A stretch of 64,000 nt of DNA from Lactifluus volemus (Eukaryota; Basidiomycota; Agaricomycetes; Russulales; Russulaceae). The position numbers and the translations under genes are program-made. Of the stretch, positions 46,559 through 58,929 are shown piece after piece (position 1 is the stretch's first letter; each line of letters opens with the position of its first letter). The stretch covers positions 682,001 to 746,000 of the forward strand of contig WTXI01000008.1 of the NCBI GenBank assembly GCA_022376515.1, in the 5' to 3' direction. The notes below the pieces were generated by a model. That model saw nothing but the letters and a program-made list of their open reading frames with translations, was not told the DNA's origin and searched no databases.

Positions 46559-49535
46559 GCCAGTGGTGAGGGTACAAAGGAAGAAGAGTCAAAGAAGAGC
46601 CCGAACAAAAATTTGGCATAGAGAACTGGCACAATTTGATTTAAAGTCCGTTATCGAAAAGTAAATTGGACCTGCCGCGAGAGACAGGATACCGCTTTAA
46701 GTGAACATCGAACGCCTCCTGAGCGACGAAAGATTTCATGCGTACTAACTCCGTTAAGACAAAGCGTATCCTTCTTGGAGTCGGGATTAATAGTAGAGCC
46801 TAGTCGGATGTCCGCGCCATTGCCGGGCGTAAAACCGAGCGTATTAGAGGTGACCTAGTAGTGTACTGTATGTCAAATCATTTTACCTTATATGATCACA
46901 CTCAGACTTGCAGATAGTAATGGATGTGTTTTATCAATGGCCATGAATCATGGTCGTTCAGGGAGTGAGGTGGTCCTTGTGGAAGGACGTTCCGCAACAG
47001 ATGACATCCCAACACATAAATAATGTGTAAAAAAGTACCTGAACCAAATCTCGGATATTACGGACCGGTCCGTATACGTATTTGTCCATTGGCCGTGTCG
47101 TTGCATCTACCACTACCTTCTGCTTGAATACTGCATCAAGGTGTTGTGAACGCTGAGGACGAGTTAGCGAGGTGCTGAGAGAAAGCAAAGGAGGAGGCAG
47201 AAAAAAGTCCAACGCATTAGCCGTGATTACTAGCCTGGAGAGGCTCATCGCTGAAGTGGATCTTGGCCCGTCACTGGCACTGGCACCACAATTAGCGACT
47301 CGGACGCTCCGCAGAACCAACTCCCATGCTATCATCCCTATGAACGAAGAAGGGAGTAGCGTTGATGACGACAGTGAGCTCTCCTTGCGTTCTTAAAGCC
47401 TCTAGCGTCCTTATCGTTCAGCGCACCATGACCTAAATTCCCTGTTACCCCAATACCCGTACCCTCCCAGCATCCACCTACCATCTGAAGCCCAACCTCG
47501 GTGAAGTTAGAAGATACTATCATTCCCCTTGGCTGGTGCCCACTAGTTGCTGCTCTCATCTTCGGCCCGCCTCCCCCTCTACGTATGAGCAAGAAGTTTC
47601 AGCAGCCCCCCATAACAAGTCAGGCCATCTTTCCAAGACGACCCCGCCCTCTAGTTCCTGCCAGAACCCGCACCAGACCACTCGCAGCATCAGCAGTCCT
47701 GTCAGCCCGCTCCGGGTCTTCTTCGCACATTTCCGACCCCTCTTCCCACGAGGCTTCTTAGCTCCTTCTCCCTCACACACCATTTCCCCCTTGCCGCTGA
47801 AGGCACCAATACGCAGGAGTTCCATCTGTCAACCCGTATCACACCTCCGCCTCAACAGTTCACCTCACCTTTCCCTCAACCATCGCCCACCTGCTTCCCG
47901 TCCCTTCTGTCGCCTGCCCACTCACCTGTCCGCCTCCACATTTGTGCCATTGCTTGACACAGCTTGTGCGTGCACGCTGATTTTACAATCAGCCTCTGGG
48001 TGCGCTGTAACACCTGCCTGTGCTCAGCTGATGGCCATAACTCTCTGGCCAACCACATGATCCGATGGCCGAGGTCTTGCACGGATATGTCATGCTTGCT
48101 ATAGGTTACGGAAAGTCCGTAGCTTGATGATCAGCAAACGGTGGACCGAATCCCACGCTGCATCCCTTCTCCATGGGCGAAGACCATCGATGGCCACAAC
48201 GCCAGAGATCGGACAGCTTTTCCGCACCGTCCTGAAGCTCATGCCCCGATACAGCTACTGGAGACTGATGGATTTGTTGACATATCCTCCATCGCACGAC
48301 GACGTTGGCATTACGAAGTATTATCGTGCGTGATCTCGTCAGAACGGCCACGAGGTTTACTGCTGCCGTGGCTATTTTTCTAGCGCCCAATTGTACAAGT
48401 CTGGGGCTCCGCCTACGAGATGAGCTTGTTGACTCCAGATCGGTTGACCCCGAACCTTGGACGTGGCGCCTTTTCAGGAAGAGTGGACCATGACTCGAGT
48501 CTACACTGTCAGGGCCGCGGCTTCCAGCGTGTCTGTGGCCTTCGGTATGATTGCGACGAGGGCAGTTCGCTTCAAGGATCAGTGGCATGACTCCAGAGCT
48601 CAGGCACAGGAAGACCTAACTGGTAGACGTCGTGTATGAAATGTCTACGATGTTCCAAGGAGCCTCCATCGTAGCATACCAAGCCCCAGCTGGTTAGACA
48701 TCGTCCCGTCACAGTGTGATCAGATGGCCCGTGTTTTTTTCTACCGATCGCCTAGTGGCCGCGTGCTCCGCATTTAGTGCACCCCGTTGTCTCTCCCTTC
48801 TTGTCTACACCCACTTGGGATTATACCCGTACTCTGGCGAGACTCAATAGTTGTCCTTTGAGTGCCATGGCACAGAATTGAATCTTCGAGTACGATGCAG
48901 CCACGAGGTGCAGATTTTTTCCCGGTAACTCGGTAACGTTGAGACTCTATTCTGCTCAGAGCCGAAACTGTCTGGTTTGTGTATGTCGAGCAACTCGACG
49001 TTTACTGTAGGCCAGCGGTACCGCAATTCAGGCATATGTGTGATGGAGAAGAGGGAGAAGGGGACGAACCCCTGTCTCCTGCGACAGATATAAGAGGTTA
49101 TGCAGGTGGGTCGGACGTAGGTTGGACGGAGGTTGACATGTTGACTTTTTACGTGGGCGTAGACAACTTTGCGCACCCTGTAGACAGGAGTAAATTATTA
49201 TATTACGCTGCCGTTATGCCGGGGCTATTGATCAGGGACTTGGCCTAATATGGAGGCGCAATCTCCGTTCCTGGATGATAGGCCGAAATTGGCATAGTGT
49301 TGCAAGGGTTTGCAGATGAATTCCAATAAGGATGATGATGTAGCCCCAACTCGACTATTAGACCACGCCTCACCTCTAGACCACACCCCATTGACAACGC
49401 CAGTCGTGCGGTCCTTGGGCTCTTTGACGCCGCCTTTTTTCACCCTCGACCAGTTATCCTTCCCTCCTTCACCACACGAATACGTTCCCATAACCCTTCT
49501 TCTATGTCCCACGTTACTGTGCGCGCGATGGCGAC
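46559..49535. other. Long region without a confidently supported gene
   Basis: Two protein-like stretches stand out. On the minus strand at about 47042-47150 there is FKQKVVVDATTRPMDKYVYG to DLVQ, followed by a GTACTT donor. On the plus strand at 47172-47396 there is a C-terminal-looking frame (LERLIAEVDLGPSLALAPQL ... GSSVDDDSELSLRS). They overlap in position on opposite strands, so at most one is real in full. The rest (47500-49500) is Pro/Ser low-complexity frames with no family. Confidence 0.35.
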
Positions 49536-50755
49536 ATGGAGAAGAACTTGTACGATTTCACAGTCACCCGGAAGGAGATTCGTGAGTTGAAAATTTTCTT
49601 CTTCACACCTCATCGTTTTTCATAGAATTTTTGTCCATGTATAGCTTGTCGTTGGCGCCTCCCACTCTGGCTCTCCTTTTTTGGCGTAACGGTCTCCATC
49701 TTCACTCTCTTATATCTCCTCACCGGCACGATATATCCTGCCGCCAACCCTTGGATGCGCTTTGCTCCCATTCCCTTGGCGTGTTCGATGCGTTAAGAGT
49801 ATCTACCGTCCCGGACACCAGCCACCCGTCTCGGCATCTCAACCTCTGGTGCAAATAAGCTATGTAGAGCCTGACCGGGTCTTTACACGAGTAACGCAGA
49901 CCGGGGACGTCGTCATGGCCTCCCCCGCGCGTATGAGGCGCCCGTCAACAAGCGGACCAGCGTCCGTTGTCGACAGTACAGTACGTGGTTACAGAACAAT
50001 ATGCGTCGTCACCTTGACCCTTGTTCATTTCTCTGAAATTCTGTAGACTTCATTACTGATTCAAGTCCGCGTCCCTTCAACAACACGTGACGCGCAATGT
50101 ACGATCACTTCTGGCATCACGTTAACGCGACACCTTGAAACCGCGGGCAAAGTCGCACGGGTCCAGATGTGGTCTCTGACGGAGCCCACGCCGGGTGTGG
50201 GACGTGGGACGTGACATGGAATTACCGGACGCAACATGGGGAATATGCGTGGAGATTCGACGTGCGGCCCGGTGATGTGCTGCGTTCAGTTGCGTTCGCG
50301 TGTCCACCATCACAATCGCTGCAGACCTTGAGGTTTCCTGTGTTGACGGGGATGACGCGTGTTCCGTGGAAGTATGGGAAGGACTATTCCGAGTTGAAAT
50401 TAGAGCATAGGTTAGCGTAGAGCTGACCATGCGGATCATGTTCTCATTCTAGTAATGACTTGCCCACGATACCGGGTTCATGTGTGGTTGCTTCGGGATA
50501 TTTCCATTCTTACAGTATCAAATGTAACATTACAGTGGAGTTTGCAAGGATCACATTTATCGCCATTGGCCTCTTCTGTTCTTCTGCGAGTTTTCATCTC
50601 ACCGGCTATGGAGCCATGAGAAGCGTGAACAAGACCACTTTGCGCTCTCGTGCATGTTATCCTGCTGATGTGTGTGTGTGCCCCTTGCAGACTTTGACAC
50701 GTCGCAACCGTTCCACGCATTGATATTATTCGAATTGTCAAGAATTACGCTTTGA
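49536..50755 (+). CDS. Unrecognised single-pass membrane protein (possible frameshift)
   Basis: The start is ATG 49536-49538 (MEKNLYDFTVTRKEI). A GTGAGT...TATAG intron leads into CRWRLPLWLSFFGVTVSIFT, a clear membrane segment, then YPAANPWMRFAPIPLA. Further exons give YVEPDRVFTRVTQTGDVVMA, LLIQVRVPSTTRDAQCTITS, then GTWDVTWNYRTQHGEYAWRF with PGDVLRSVAFACPP, SNDLPTIPGSCVVASGYFHS and a last short exon DFDTSQPFHALILFELSRIT before TGA at 50753-50755. The topology suggests a type II membrane protein with a large lumenal domain. Near 50195-50205 the frame must shift by one base to join the WSLTEPTP and GTWDVTW parts, so either an intron was missed or the gene is damaged. Family unknown. Confidence 0.5.
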
Positions 50756-52524
50756 CACTCTGGTAGCGCTGGTCTATCGTCTTCCATTTCGCAGGTCCGA
50801 ATTCATTCCGAGGACCACAATGTTCCTACCTTAGGGCCTATTTAGCCATTGAAATAGTCCCACCGTATCATTTCATTTCGCTCATGCTTGCGCTTCAATG
50901 GAGTTATATGGACGGGGATCGCCGGGGTGGCCTGATCATGAGGGAACACACTAGAGATTTTGCCGCGCGTACACAAGGGCCCAATGTGAAGGGTGAAGGA
51001 CAGCTTTTGCGCTACTAATATCACGCATATATACAAAGACGCATTGACACAGAGAACCAGATTTGGAAAAAGAAAAGCTTACTCTTGGCTAAAGGTCGTA
51101 CGGACATTCCTTCGTCAGGAAAGCTAACCATGGACTTCATTCCGGGGCGTTACGTTTGATGTGGGAAGCATTACAATGCCCTGCTTTGGCTGATGAATGG
51201 AGCGTTAGATGGAGAGGAGAAGTCACATGGTGCGGTGGAGCTGGTCTGACATAAGTCGGGGGCGCCGGGATCGGGATCCTGCGGCCGCCTATTGGTACTG
51301 AAGAATCTCTTATTGAATTCTGGGATAACAAACATCAGAAATACCCAGTATTCCTCGTTCCATGCCTTTGCGTATTTCGAGGAAAAGAGAAGAGGGTGAT
51401 CCTCAGGGGGAAGCATCCTAAAGATGAACTCAAAGACAACACCCCGAACGCTGAAAAGTTGCGCGGCATCATGATTCTTCAATCGCTTGTGCAGGTAACG
51501 GAGAAGGCAAGAAGGATAGTTGCATCCTCTGATCGAGCCAATGGTTTCTGACTGACTGGGACGATGCTTCATTTGCTCAACCAAAGCGGCACCACACTTT
51601 AACCTATGATGATGGCGGGGGATGCTTGAATGCAGAGCAGGGACTGAAAGAAATACGTGATCTCCCACAATTCTGATTCTATTCGAAGGGTTTTTTGACT
51701 CCATTGGCGACTAGTGACACGAACGTAGATCTATTTGTCTTGATGATATCTGGAGGACCTGGACTTATCAAAGAATTCTTCGCCTCGTTCGAGGGTCTGA
51801 GAGGAACAGCTCCGACGATGTGCATGACAATCGCGGTCACGTGCAATTTGTCATCACAACGGTAAAGTTACCATGCGTCTCCACACCCAACAGGGCCAAC
51901 ACCCAGAATGCGCGGTCCCAACTGGCATCAATGCGATCGCGACGGTAAATACAATGTCTTCTCATATGTGATTGGGTAAGCGAAGAGGTGAGCACGTGGT
52001 GTTGCTTACAGCACTGCCCTTTTTGATTATGTGACAAGCTCCGCCATTGTTCGAAAGTTCGCTCTTTTGTTCGCTCGAAAACAATGTAGAAAAAAGGCCC
52101 AACCGTTCGCTGACATTCGGAAAACAATGCTTTTTGGCGAAAGGGAAGCATTCCTCTTTCTACTTCTCACGTTGCCAAGGAGAGAGGGGTTTTCTCCTGC
52201 CACGAGTTCGGTACTTAAACCAAGGGCCGCACAACTCATGGCTACCACACCCTTTTCTCGACGTTGTGTGCTTGCAGTCCGTCATCCAGCCCACTGCGTG
52301 GTGCTACTCGTTCCTCCGAGGCTGCCTTGGAGAAGTCCCTCTTTTTTTCATTCCCCCATTACTCACGAAAGTCCTCCCTTACTATATCAACCTGGTGTTG
52401 ATCTCTTTTTTTCTTTTTCTTTTTCCTTTCTGCAAACCAAGGCTCGTTCCCCTCTGAGACTCACGGACACTCTGTACTGTCACACGCCCCATTCACGACC
52501 TAGCAACTATCATATAGACTCGTA
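50756..52524. other. Region with possible minus-strand exons, unassigned
   Basis: Minus-strand frames at 51837-52151 (RIDASWDRAFWVLALLGVE) and 51171-51704 (LLRYLHKRLKNHDAAQLFSV, AKAWNEEYWVFLMFVIPEF) look protein-like, and a short in-frame end (KTNRSTFVSLVANGVKKPFE then stop, about 51690-51750) lies between. I could not build one consistent gene. The last 150 bp (T/C-rich with CTTTTTCTTTTTCC) look like the leader of the next gene. Confidence 0.35.
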
Positions 52525-53500
52525 ATGCTTCCTCCTCGCGCATGTACGTCACCGGATTCTCACCTTCCCCGGCGTTTGACCTTACCTTTTGCTCGTCAGA
52601 TGTCTTCATTGGTCTTAACCTCATTCGCATCCTCTCTATCATCGCATGCCTGCTCGTGTTCTCGAGCAGCATTGTGACCATGGTCGAGGATGTCGAGGCC
52701 GTCAACAATTTCTTGGCAACTGAGAGGTCCAACTCGACCTTTGCGGCCAGTATGATTGATTGTGACTACATCGCGTACGTCCTATCCCTTCACCTCTTCT
52801 TCTATGCACCCTTCACTCAATTTTTTCCCCCTTCAGTGGTAGTACTGTTCCCAATGAACCGGCTGGCGTGTTTTGGGCCGTGTTAAACCGACTACTCCTC
52901 ATCTTCCAGATCGTCGTGCTCTTCCTCTCTGAGATTGGTTGGCCTGCGAAATTCTTCAACCGGTATTTTCCCGTGCTTGGGCCCGAATTTGGCCTGGGCG
53001 CACTCGGTGTCATGCAAGGCTTGTACGTCCCTCCTACTGTCATCTTCCGCCGTTCTTTCGTTGACCAAGTTATGCCACGTAGAATCGGTGCGGCCATTCT
53101 TTCGCACCATGTTGATGACTTTGCGCTCGTCGCTGCCTTTTTCCTCTTTTCCATCGGTTGTCTCAACGTCATGATCGGCCTCATCTTCCGGGAGCACGCC
53201 AAGGCTAAGCGCAGCGTGACCTCTTGGCGTGAGCACGGCAAATCTGTCCTTCCACCGTCGGTTCGCCGCGCGGGTTCTTCAGCATCGACGCTCTATGGCC
53301 TAGCCAATTCCGAGAAGAGCCGTAGCAACAACGCGCTCAGTGAACGATTTGCTGGATACGGGTTCGGACGCCAGGGTGAGAAGAAGGCAGGTCTGAAAGG
53401 ATTCTTGGTCTCCAAGCCCCTCGAGACGCTCCCACGCTACAGCCCACGCAACCAGGCAAGCTCGCCACGGATGTTATCTCTATTCTCACATCGTTCTTGA
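52525..53500 (+). CDS. Fungal multi-pass membrane protein, DUF7598-like
   Basis: The 19-nt first exon (MLPPRA, 52525-52543) joins to 52600 across a GTACGT...TCAG intron to read AYVFIGLNLIRILSIIACLL. A second intron after CDYIA, spliced into GSTVPNEPAGVFWAVLNRLL, gives an open frame to TGA 53498-53500. Four hydrophobic segments are visible: LIRILSIIACLLVFSSSIV, FWAVLNRLLLIFQIVVLFL, the FGLGALGVMQGLYV region and FALVAAFFLFSIGCLNVMIG. A basic Ser-rich cytosolic tail of about 100 residues with a Gly-rich patch (GYGFGRQGEKKAG) follows. Ascomycete and basidiomycete relatives are uncharacterised. The annotation relies on the typical MLPxRxYVFxxLN start and topology recalled from the family. Confidence 0.75.
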
Positions 53501-53999
53501 ATGAATCATGTGTGATTTCGCTGAAAATAATACGCACACCTTACGCATCCGTCTCCCCCACACCCCTTCCAATTCCAGAGGGCTAGCTCTGAAATATTGT
53601 ACCATAGATAATTGTCGAATCGATGTTGTATTGATAAAAAATATTCATTTTCCTGAGTTTGCTCCGCCTTCTTGCTCCTGGGAATGACGTGGTTTGCTAG
53701 CGGCACTTACGGGCGTCCTTACGGGTGGGAAAATACCTGGGAAAATTGGACGAGGAAACAGTGGTCATGATGACGCAACAATACCATATTAAGAAGAAAC
53801 TTGACCCTGTACGGTAGTGTTGTCACGGCTCGGCTCAGCTCGGTTTCGGCTCGGCTTCAACTGTTTTTGGTAATTCGTACCAAGCTGAACCGAGCCGAGC
53901 CGATTCGACTATGCGGCTCGGCTCGATTCAGCTCGCAAGCCGCTTGAGCCGTTTTAATTTTCCTCTTTTGGGGTGGTAGCCGTGTCAGAAAAAACACTT
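53501..53999. repeat. CGGCTC-rich palindromic repeat
   Basis: At 53826-53955 the motif GGCTCGGCT occurs repeatedly as GCTCGGCTCAGCTCGG and then in inverted form as ACCGAGCCGAGCCG, then GGCTCGGCTCG again. This allows long alternating hairpins with GTTTTTGGTAATTCGTACC as a loop. It could be a small foldback or MITE-like element. The flanks are otherwise empty. Confidence 0.6.
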
Positions 54000-54970
54000 A
54001 GCTGCCATCAACAAGCACACCTTCATTCATCCAAAAGGCCTGCAGATTGCCCTTTTCATGTGCTGCATTTGAAGATATGCGCTTGAAAGGCTTCGTCCAG
54101 CCTGACGCTGTGTTCGCTGGGTGAGTTCTCTGCTTTCGCTTCAGTTACTGATATCTTACCCAGTTCCCCTCTCGTCGATGTCGTCTTTTACTGCGGTCTG
54201 ACCATGCGGCGTGTTGTCGAACGTGACGAGCTGAGCTGCTCGAACTATGCCATGTGTGTCGTCAATCCCAATAGTGTTAGCCAGACGTTCGATGATCCAG
54301 CCCTCCACGAGGTCGTCGATACTATCTCCAACGTCAGAGACTGCCTATTGGACATCGTGAATCTCAACGTCAAGGTGCGTCACCATTTTTTTGTTGCTAT
54401 ATAGCTACTGATCGATACCAGGGCCAACAATAGTATGTCTGTGCTGGCGAGCTTGTCACATTCCAAACTTTGACGAACGTCTTCAATTACCTCAAGGTCC
54501 AGAAGGTCGATATCACTAAGGCATGTACCCTTAGATTTCTGGTCATTCATCACGTTCACAATCAGTCCCGCTAGCCGAGAAATTTGGCCTCGCTAAAGTT
54601 AAGCATATGTTGAAGGACATTGTCAACAACCGCTACGACCATGCCTCGAAAAGCAAACGACTGAAGGTTATATTATGCATGAACGCGGTCTCGTCACCAT
54701 CTCTCGCAGGCATTGATGTTCCTTTCCACTCCCGTTACCTCTGGTCTGGCGTCATGCCCTTCCGTGCATGTGAGTGTACTTTTGCTTTTCGCTCTCACTC
54801 AATCTAAGTGACCCTTCAGACCTATCGAAGAAAGTACTATCTACTCTCCGGGACCCGTCGCTTCTCGAAGGCGTCTATATCCCTAACTTAATCGCATCGC
54901 CCTTTGCCGTCAACAAAGCCTATGCCGAACTCATTTATAACCGCACATCATCTCTGCGGCTCTCGAAAGA
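54000..54970 (+). pseudogene. Fatty acid synthase relic, malonyl/palmitoyl-transferase domain
   Basis: Matches the MPT domain of fungal type I FAS: FEDMRLKGFVQPDAVFAG, then after loss of the HSL of the active-site GHSLGEF motif a GEFSAFASVTDILP stretch. This is followed by LVDVVFYCGLTMRRVVERDE, NYAMCVVNPNSVSQTFDD, EVVDTISNVRDCLLDIVN, VPFHSRYLWSGVMPFRA, YLSKKVLSTLRDPSLLEGVY, IPNLIASPFAVNKAYAELIY and NRTSSLRLSK. Frames change several times and the catalytic Ser region is deleted, so it cannot be a working enzyme. The relic stops abruptly at 54970 and resumes at 56715. Confidence 0.85.
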
Positions 54971-56714
54971 TACTGTACACACACCCACGACCTCGGTAGG
55001 CATACAACCAGATCGCGCGCATGCCCGCGGAGACTGCGCGGCGCGATGCACTGCGGCTTACGAAGAAGAAGGCAAAGTCGCTTCCCCGCGTGACGGCCTA
55101 CGCAACCGCTGGGTAAGTGCCAGTGTTCAGGCTGACAGCAATTTGCCTTGGTTATCCGAAATTCTTGATCTCTACTCCTTCCTGGCCCCCTTATTATAAT
55201 ATCTTCCATTCGGTTTTGGGCGGGGGCCACGTTGTGCTGATTAATGCGTGTGTGCACCGGCAGTTCTTACCGTTTCGACGATCTCATGAGGTTCTTCAAC
55301 GCGCGGTGCACCGCGTATTGCACCAACCCACGCAAGATCGACGAAGTTATACACACGACGTACTCGTACGGTCCAGCAGAACAACCGCCTACCGCCGAGA
55401 CCAATGGGGACAACAATCCGCCCACCGCAGGTCGAGGGACAGGTGGAGGCGGAGGAGGGCGCGGAGGCACAGGGACTACGCCATCTGTCCGGTGGCGCAG
55501 TGCGGGGTCGGATGGGGAGACCACCGCGGCTACCGCCGTCGAGTCTTCCGACCTGACCTCGCACGCTGGCACCACGACGGGCGATCTGCTCGGCGTTCCC
55601 GAACTCACCACGTCGGATACGGTGGCAGGGGTCGCGCCACCGGCGACGAAGCGAAAGGGGAGCAGCAAGTGGGACACGACGAGCATTGGCGAAACGGAGA
55701 TCTTTTTATTTTCGTATGGGACCGTGGTCATTTGGGGCAGCAGGAGAAACACTTTCTATCGTCCTTGTGATTGTGAGTCTTGTGCCGCCTCGTTCGTGTC
55801 TCTCAACCGAACCTTTTTTTATTCCAGGAAGCGCTTTGAGGTGGAAAAGCTTGGTATGTTTTTCTTTTTGGTTTTTTGCACGAGTGTCGTGATTTTGAAT
55901 TGTGGTTCGGTAGCATCACAAGATGTCGAGATGGAAGACCTGAACTTTTACTATGCGAACTACAGCAGAATATACAATGACGTGATCACGTTACGCAAGG
56001 GCTCGAGTTATATGTGAGTGAGGATGCCTCTGCATCGTCGCATTATCATCCGTGGCTAATGGGTTCCCCAGGACAAAGTTGTCATTATCACACGCCCTCT
56101 CGCAGTCCGTAAAGATTTCCCTGGTTAGTTCTCTCCCCCTCCCCCCCTTCAGGTACATTTTTGTTTCATCAAAGGCTAATACTAACTCTTCAAAGTTCGA
56201 AGAGTTGATCTCTACCATCGTAGAAGCGACCAAACACTATCCAGAGATCATCAGCGAAACGGGCAAAATCGGCCTACCTCACAAAGGTTGGGTTTCTGCC
56301 CTGTTACTGGCCAAACCGTCGTTGAAATTTTTTCTGCTTTGTTTTTTTTAAAAACAAAAAAGAGATCATGCGCAAGATGGGAGAGGTCTTCCTCCTACGG
56401 ACCAACATCGCTGCCGTCGGTTCTGTCCTGGATTCACCCGACGTGTTCTGGGTAAGTGTCTCTGTACAGGCGGAGACTTATCACTGTCCGCTGACGATCT
56501 ATTCTCTTCTCCCCAGTCGTACCCCGATTTGCGACCGCTTTACGAGGCAGCACGAAGTTATCTCGAGATCCCTCAACGCATCAACCTACTCGATACTCGC
56601 GTCGAGGTATTACAGGACATGCTGCGCCTCCTGAAGGAGTCGGTATCCAGTCGACAATCGGAACGACTTGAGCAGATCGTCATTGTCCTTATTGCGATAG
56701 AGATTTTCGCAACT
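54971..56714 (+). pseudogene. RMD1/DUF155-family relic inserted in the FAS relic
   Basis: From ATG 55021 the exons read MPAETARRDALRLTKKKAKS, TAGSYRFDDLMRFFNAR, KIDEVIHTTYSYGPAEQ, ETEIFLFSYGTVVIWG, KRFEVEKL, VEMEDLNFYYANYSRIYND, YMTKLSLSHALSQSVKISLF, EIMRKMGEVFLLRTNIAAVG, SYPDLRPLYEAARSYLEIPQ and RVEVLQDMLRLLKESVSS. They end at ERLEQIVIVLIAIEI. The family has a mitochondrial or membrane role linked to sporulation in yeast (Rmd1). The copy lacks the usual N-terminal region and the last turns of the C-terminal membrane helix, and after VVIWG needs a frame change to reach QQEKHFLSSL. Both ends coincide with the FAS breakpoints, so it arrived as a truncated fragment. Confidence 0.8.
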
Positions 56715-58270
56715 AGGATGAAGAACGCTGGGATGCCCCCGAACAACGGCAGAAGCTCGTCTGGGTTCTGCTAGTCGAGCTGCTATCTTACCAGTTTGCT
56801 TCTCCCGTACACTGGATCGAAACCCAAGATCTATTCTTCGGACAGTACAGGTTTGAGCGCTTCATCGAGATTGGCCCATCCCTAACTCTTACTGGTATGG
56901 CTGTACGCACCCTCAAGGCCAAATACGAGGAGGAACTTGGCGCTGCCCTTGCGCCTGGTCACTCCGGTAATCTCGGGAAGTATTCCACAAGTCTCGTGTC
57001 GCATGCAATTGGTGGCAAGATGCCCGGTGGTTTCAACATCTCAAGTGCGAAAGCTCACCTTTCTAAGGCATGGGGCTTGGGTCCCCAATGCGCCGACGCC
57101 GTGCTACTGATTGCTACCACCATGGAGCCCGCCAAGCGCCTGGGCTCAGAGGCCGAGGGTAAAGCTTAGCTCGACGCCGCTGCACAAGTCTATGCTCAGC
57201 GTGTAGGCATCACTCTTTCTACTGGTGGTTCCGGCAGTGGTGCAGGAGGCTCTTCTGGACGCGCTGTGATGAACAGCCAGGAATTCCTCAAGTTCCAAGC
57301 TGAGCGGTATGAATTCGTGCACCAGCAAATCATCCTCTACTCTCGCTACTTGAAGCGTGACCCCCGCCAAGGAGAGATTCTGCACGACAAAGAGAAGGCC
57401 ACCTCCACACAGCTTCAAGCTCGACTCGACAATATTGCGCGTGAGCACGGCGATGCCTACATTGACGGTGTCCAGCCCGTCGTTGATGCGTTGAAGGCTC
57501 GTTACTTCGACTCCTCGTGGAATTGGGTTCGTCAAGACGCTCTCCTCATGTCCTACAATATCCTCTACAGCCGTCTCACTACCGTCGACCGTGCGATCAC
57601 TGCCCGTTGTATCGCCATAATGGATCACGCAAACCCCAATCTCATTAAATTTGGTCAAGAACTCCTCGACAGTTGCCGTGGTGTAGTTGGCCAGCTGCCG
57701 TTGTATAAGGACGGTGAGGGTTTCCTATCAGACCCATCGCATCTCTCATACGCTCCTTTAGTCACATTTCCCACCGCGCCTCGCAGCGAAATCACTGAGA
57801 AGGGTAATATCGTCTACTCTGAAGTCAACCGGGAGAACGTACGCAAATTAGAGGCGTATGTGGAGGAGATGGCCAGTGCCGATCAGATTTCTGGTTCGGT
57901 TAACATTCAAGAAGGTCCAGGATGATGTCGTCAAACTCTGGAACGTCGTCAAGTCTCAGCCAGAAATCAGCGAGGAGCAGAAGAACGTATCAAGGCCCTT
58001 TATGATGGCGTCGTCCGTTCGCTGCGCAAGGCACCTGATAACCGCCCGCGCCCTGGTGTCCCCCGTAGCCGTCGTTCATCATCCCAGTTCGTGCAGCCTC
58101 ATCGCCTCAGTGTCTGCTGACAAGATTCCCCTCTTCCATCTCAAGCGTCGCATCAGTACCCAGTGGGAGGACAGCTCTAATCTGACAGGTGTCTACCTGG
58201 ATGTGTTCTCCATGAGATTGCCACCTCTGGCACAACCACAGATCGGGATGGCAACATCAAGAGTCTCCCT
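56715..58270 (+). pseudogene. Fatty acid synthase relic, MPT end and alpha-subunit part
   Basis: Continues the FAS reading: DEERWDAPEQRQKLVWVLLV, ELLSYQFASPVHWIETQDLF, RFERFIEIGPSLTLTGMAVR, TLKAKYE. It then jumps directly to ELGAALAPGHSGNLGKYSTS, skipping the acyl-carrier region. KMPGGFNISSAKAHLSKAWG follows, then a TAG stop at 57167-57169, then QVYAQRVGITLST, VMNSQEFLKFQAERYEFVHQ, NWVRQDALLMSYNILYSRLT and KVQDDVVKLWNVVKSQPEIS. The ketoreductase, ketosynthase and PPT parts are absent. Stop codon, deletion and missing domains make it a pseudogene. The fusion of MPT end and alpha sequence fits a single-chain basidiomycete FAS. Confidence 0.85.
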
Positions 58271-58880
58271 TGTTCGCTGATATAAATGTCCGCACCCTTC
58301 GACGCACTTTCATTCATCCAAAAGGTCTTATCTTAGCTACCCAGTTTGTGCAGATTGCCCTTGTCATTATGTCGCGTGCTGCATTGAGGATATGTGCTCG
58401 AAAGGCTTCGTCCAGCCCACCTCGTTTCTATCTCTCTACTGGGTGTATTTGTGGTACATAGACCTCCTCCTCCTCCGCCTTTCGCACAGACCCTATCTCG
58501 ACTGATCTCGACACACTGTCTGATCGGCTCGGATGGGTCATCTGTTGCACCCCATCTGCCCACTGGATGGTATGCTGTATGCACCTCAAGGCCAGATACG
58601 AGGCGAAGGATGACTCAACCAGCGTTGTCTGTCGAGTATTCTGTGCTTCAAAGCATCAGAAGGAGATCTGTTACCAGTTCGAAGGTGAGCTTGAAGCAAC
58701 ATCTGAACCAGACGCAGCCAGTGAAACTGCACCTCCAGCGCGTCTCCACTGCCAAGCGTGCCATTCGCAGTTGCTACCGCTACTCCAGCTGCCGCTGGTC
58801 CTGCTGTTACCATCGAAGACACTCCGATCCGTGCTGTCAACATCCTTGCTGTGATTGTCTCGAAGGTTAAATAAGCAACT
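58271..58880 (+). pseudogene. Displaced FAS pieces: MPT start and acyl-carrier flank
   Basis: 58280-58440 repeats the MPT start seen at 54000-54110 (FIQK, QIALVIMS, GFVQ), sharing the CATTCATCCAAAAGG block. 58560-58880 then carries the piece missing from the previous relic: LKARYEAKDDSTSVVCRVF, ASKHQKEICYQFEGELEATS, an Ala/Pro linker and TIEDTPIRAVNILAVIVSKV. The order is therefore rearranged relative to a normal FAS gene, pointing to duplication or rearrangement. Confidence 0.78.
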
Positions 58881-58929
58881 CGGCGAGATCCAAGTCTATA
58901 AGGGATCTCTATATCGCCTCCCGTCACAC

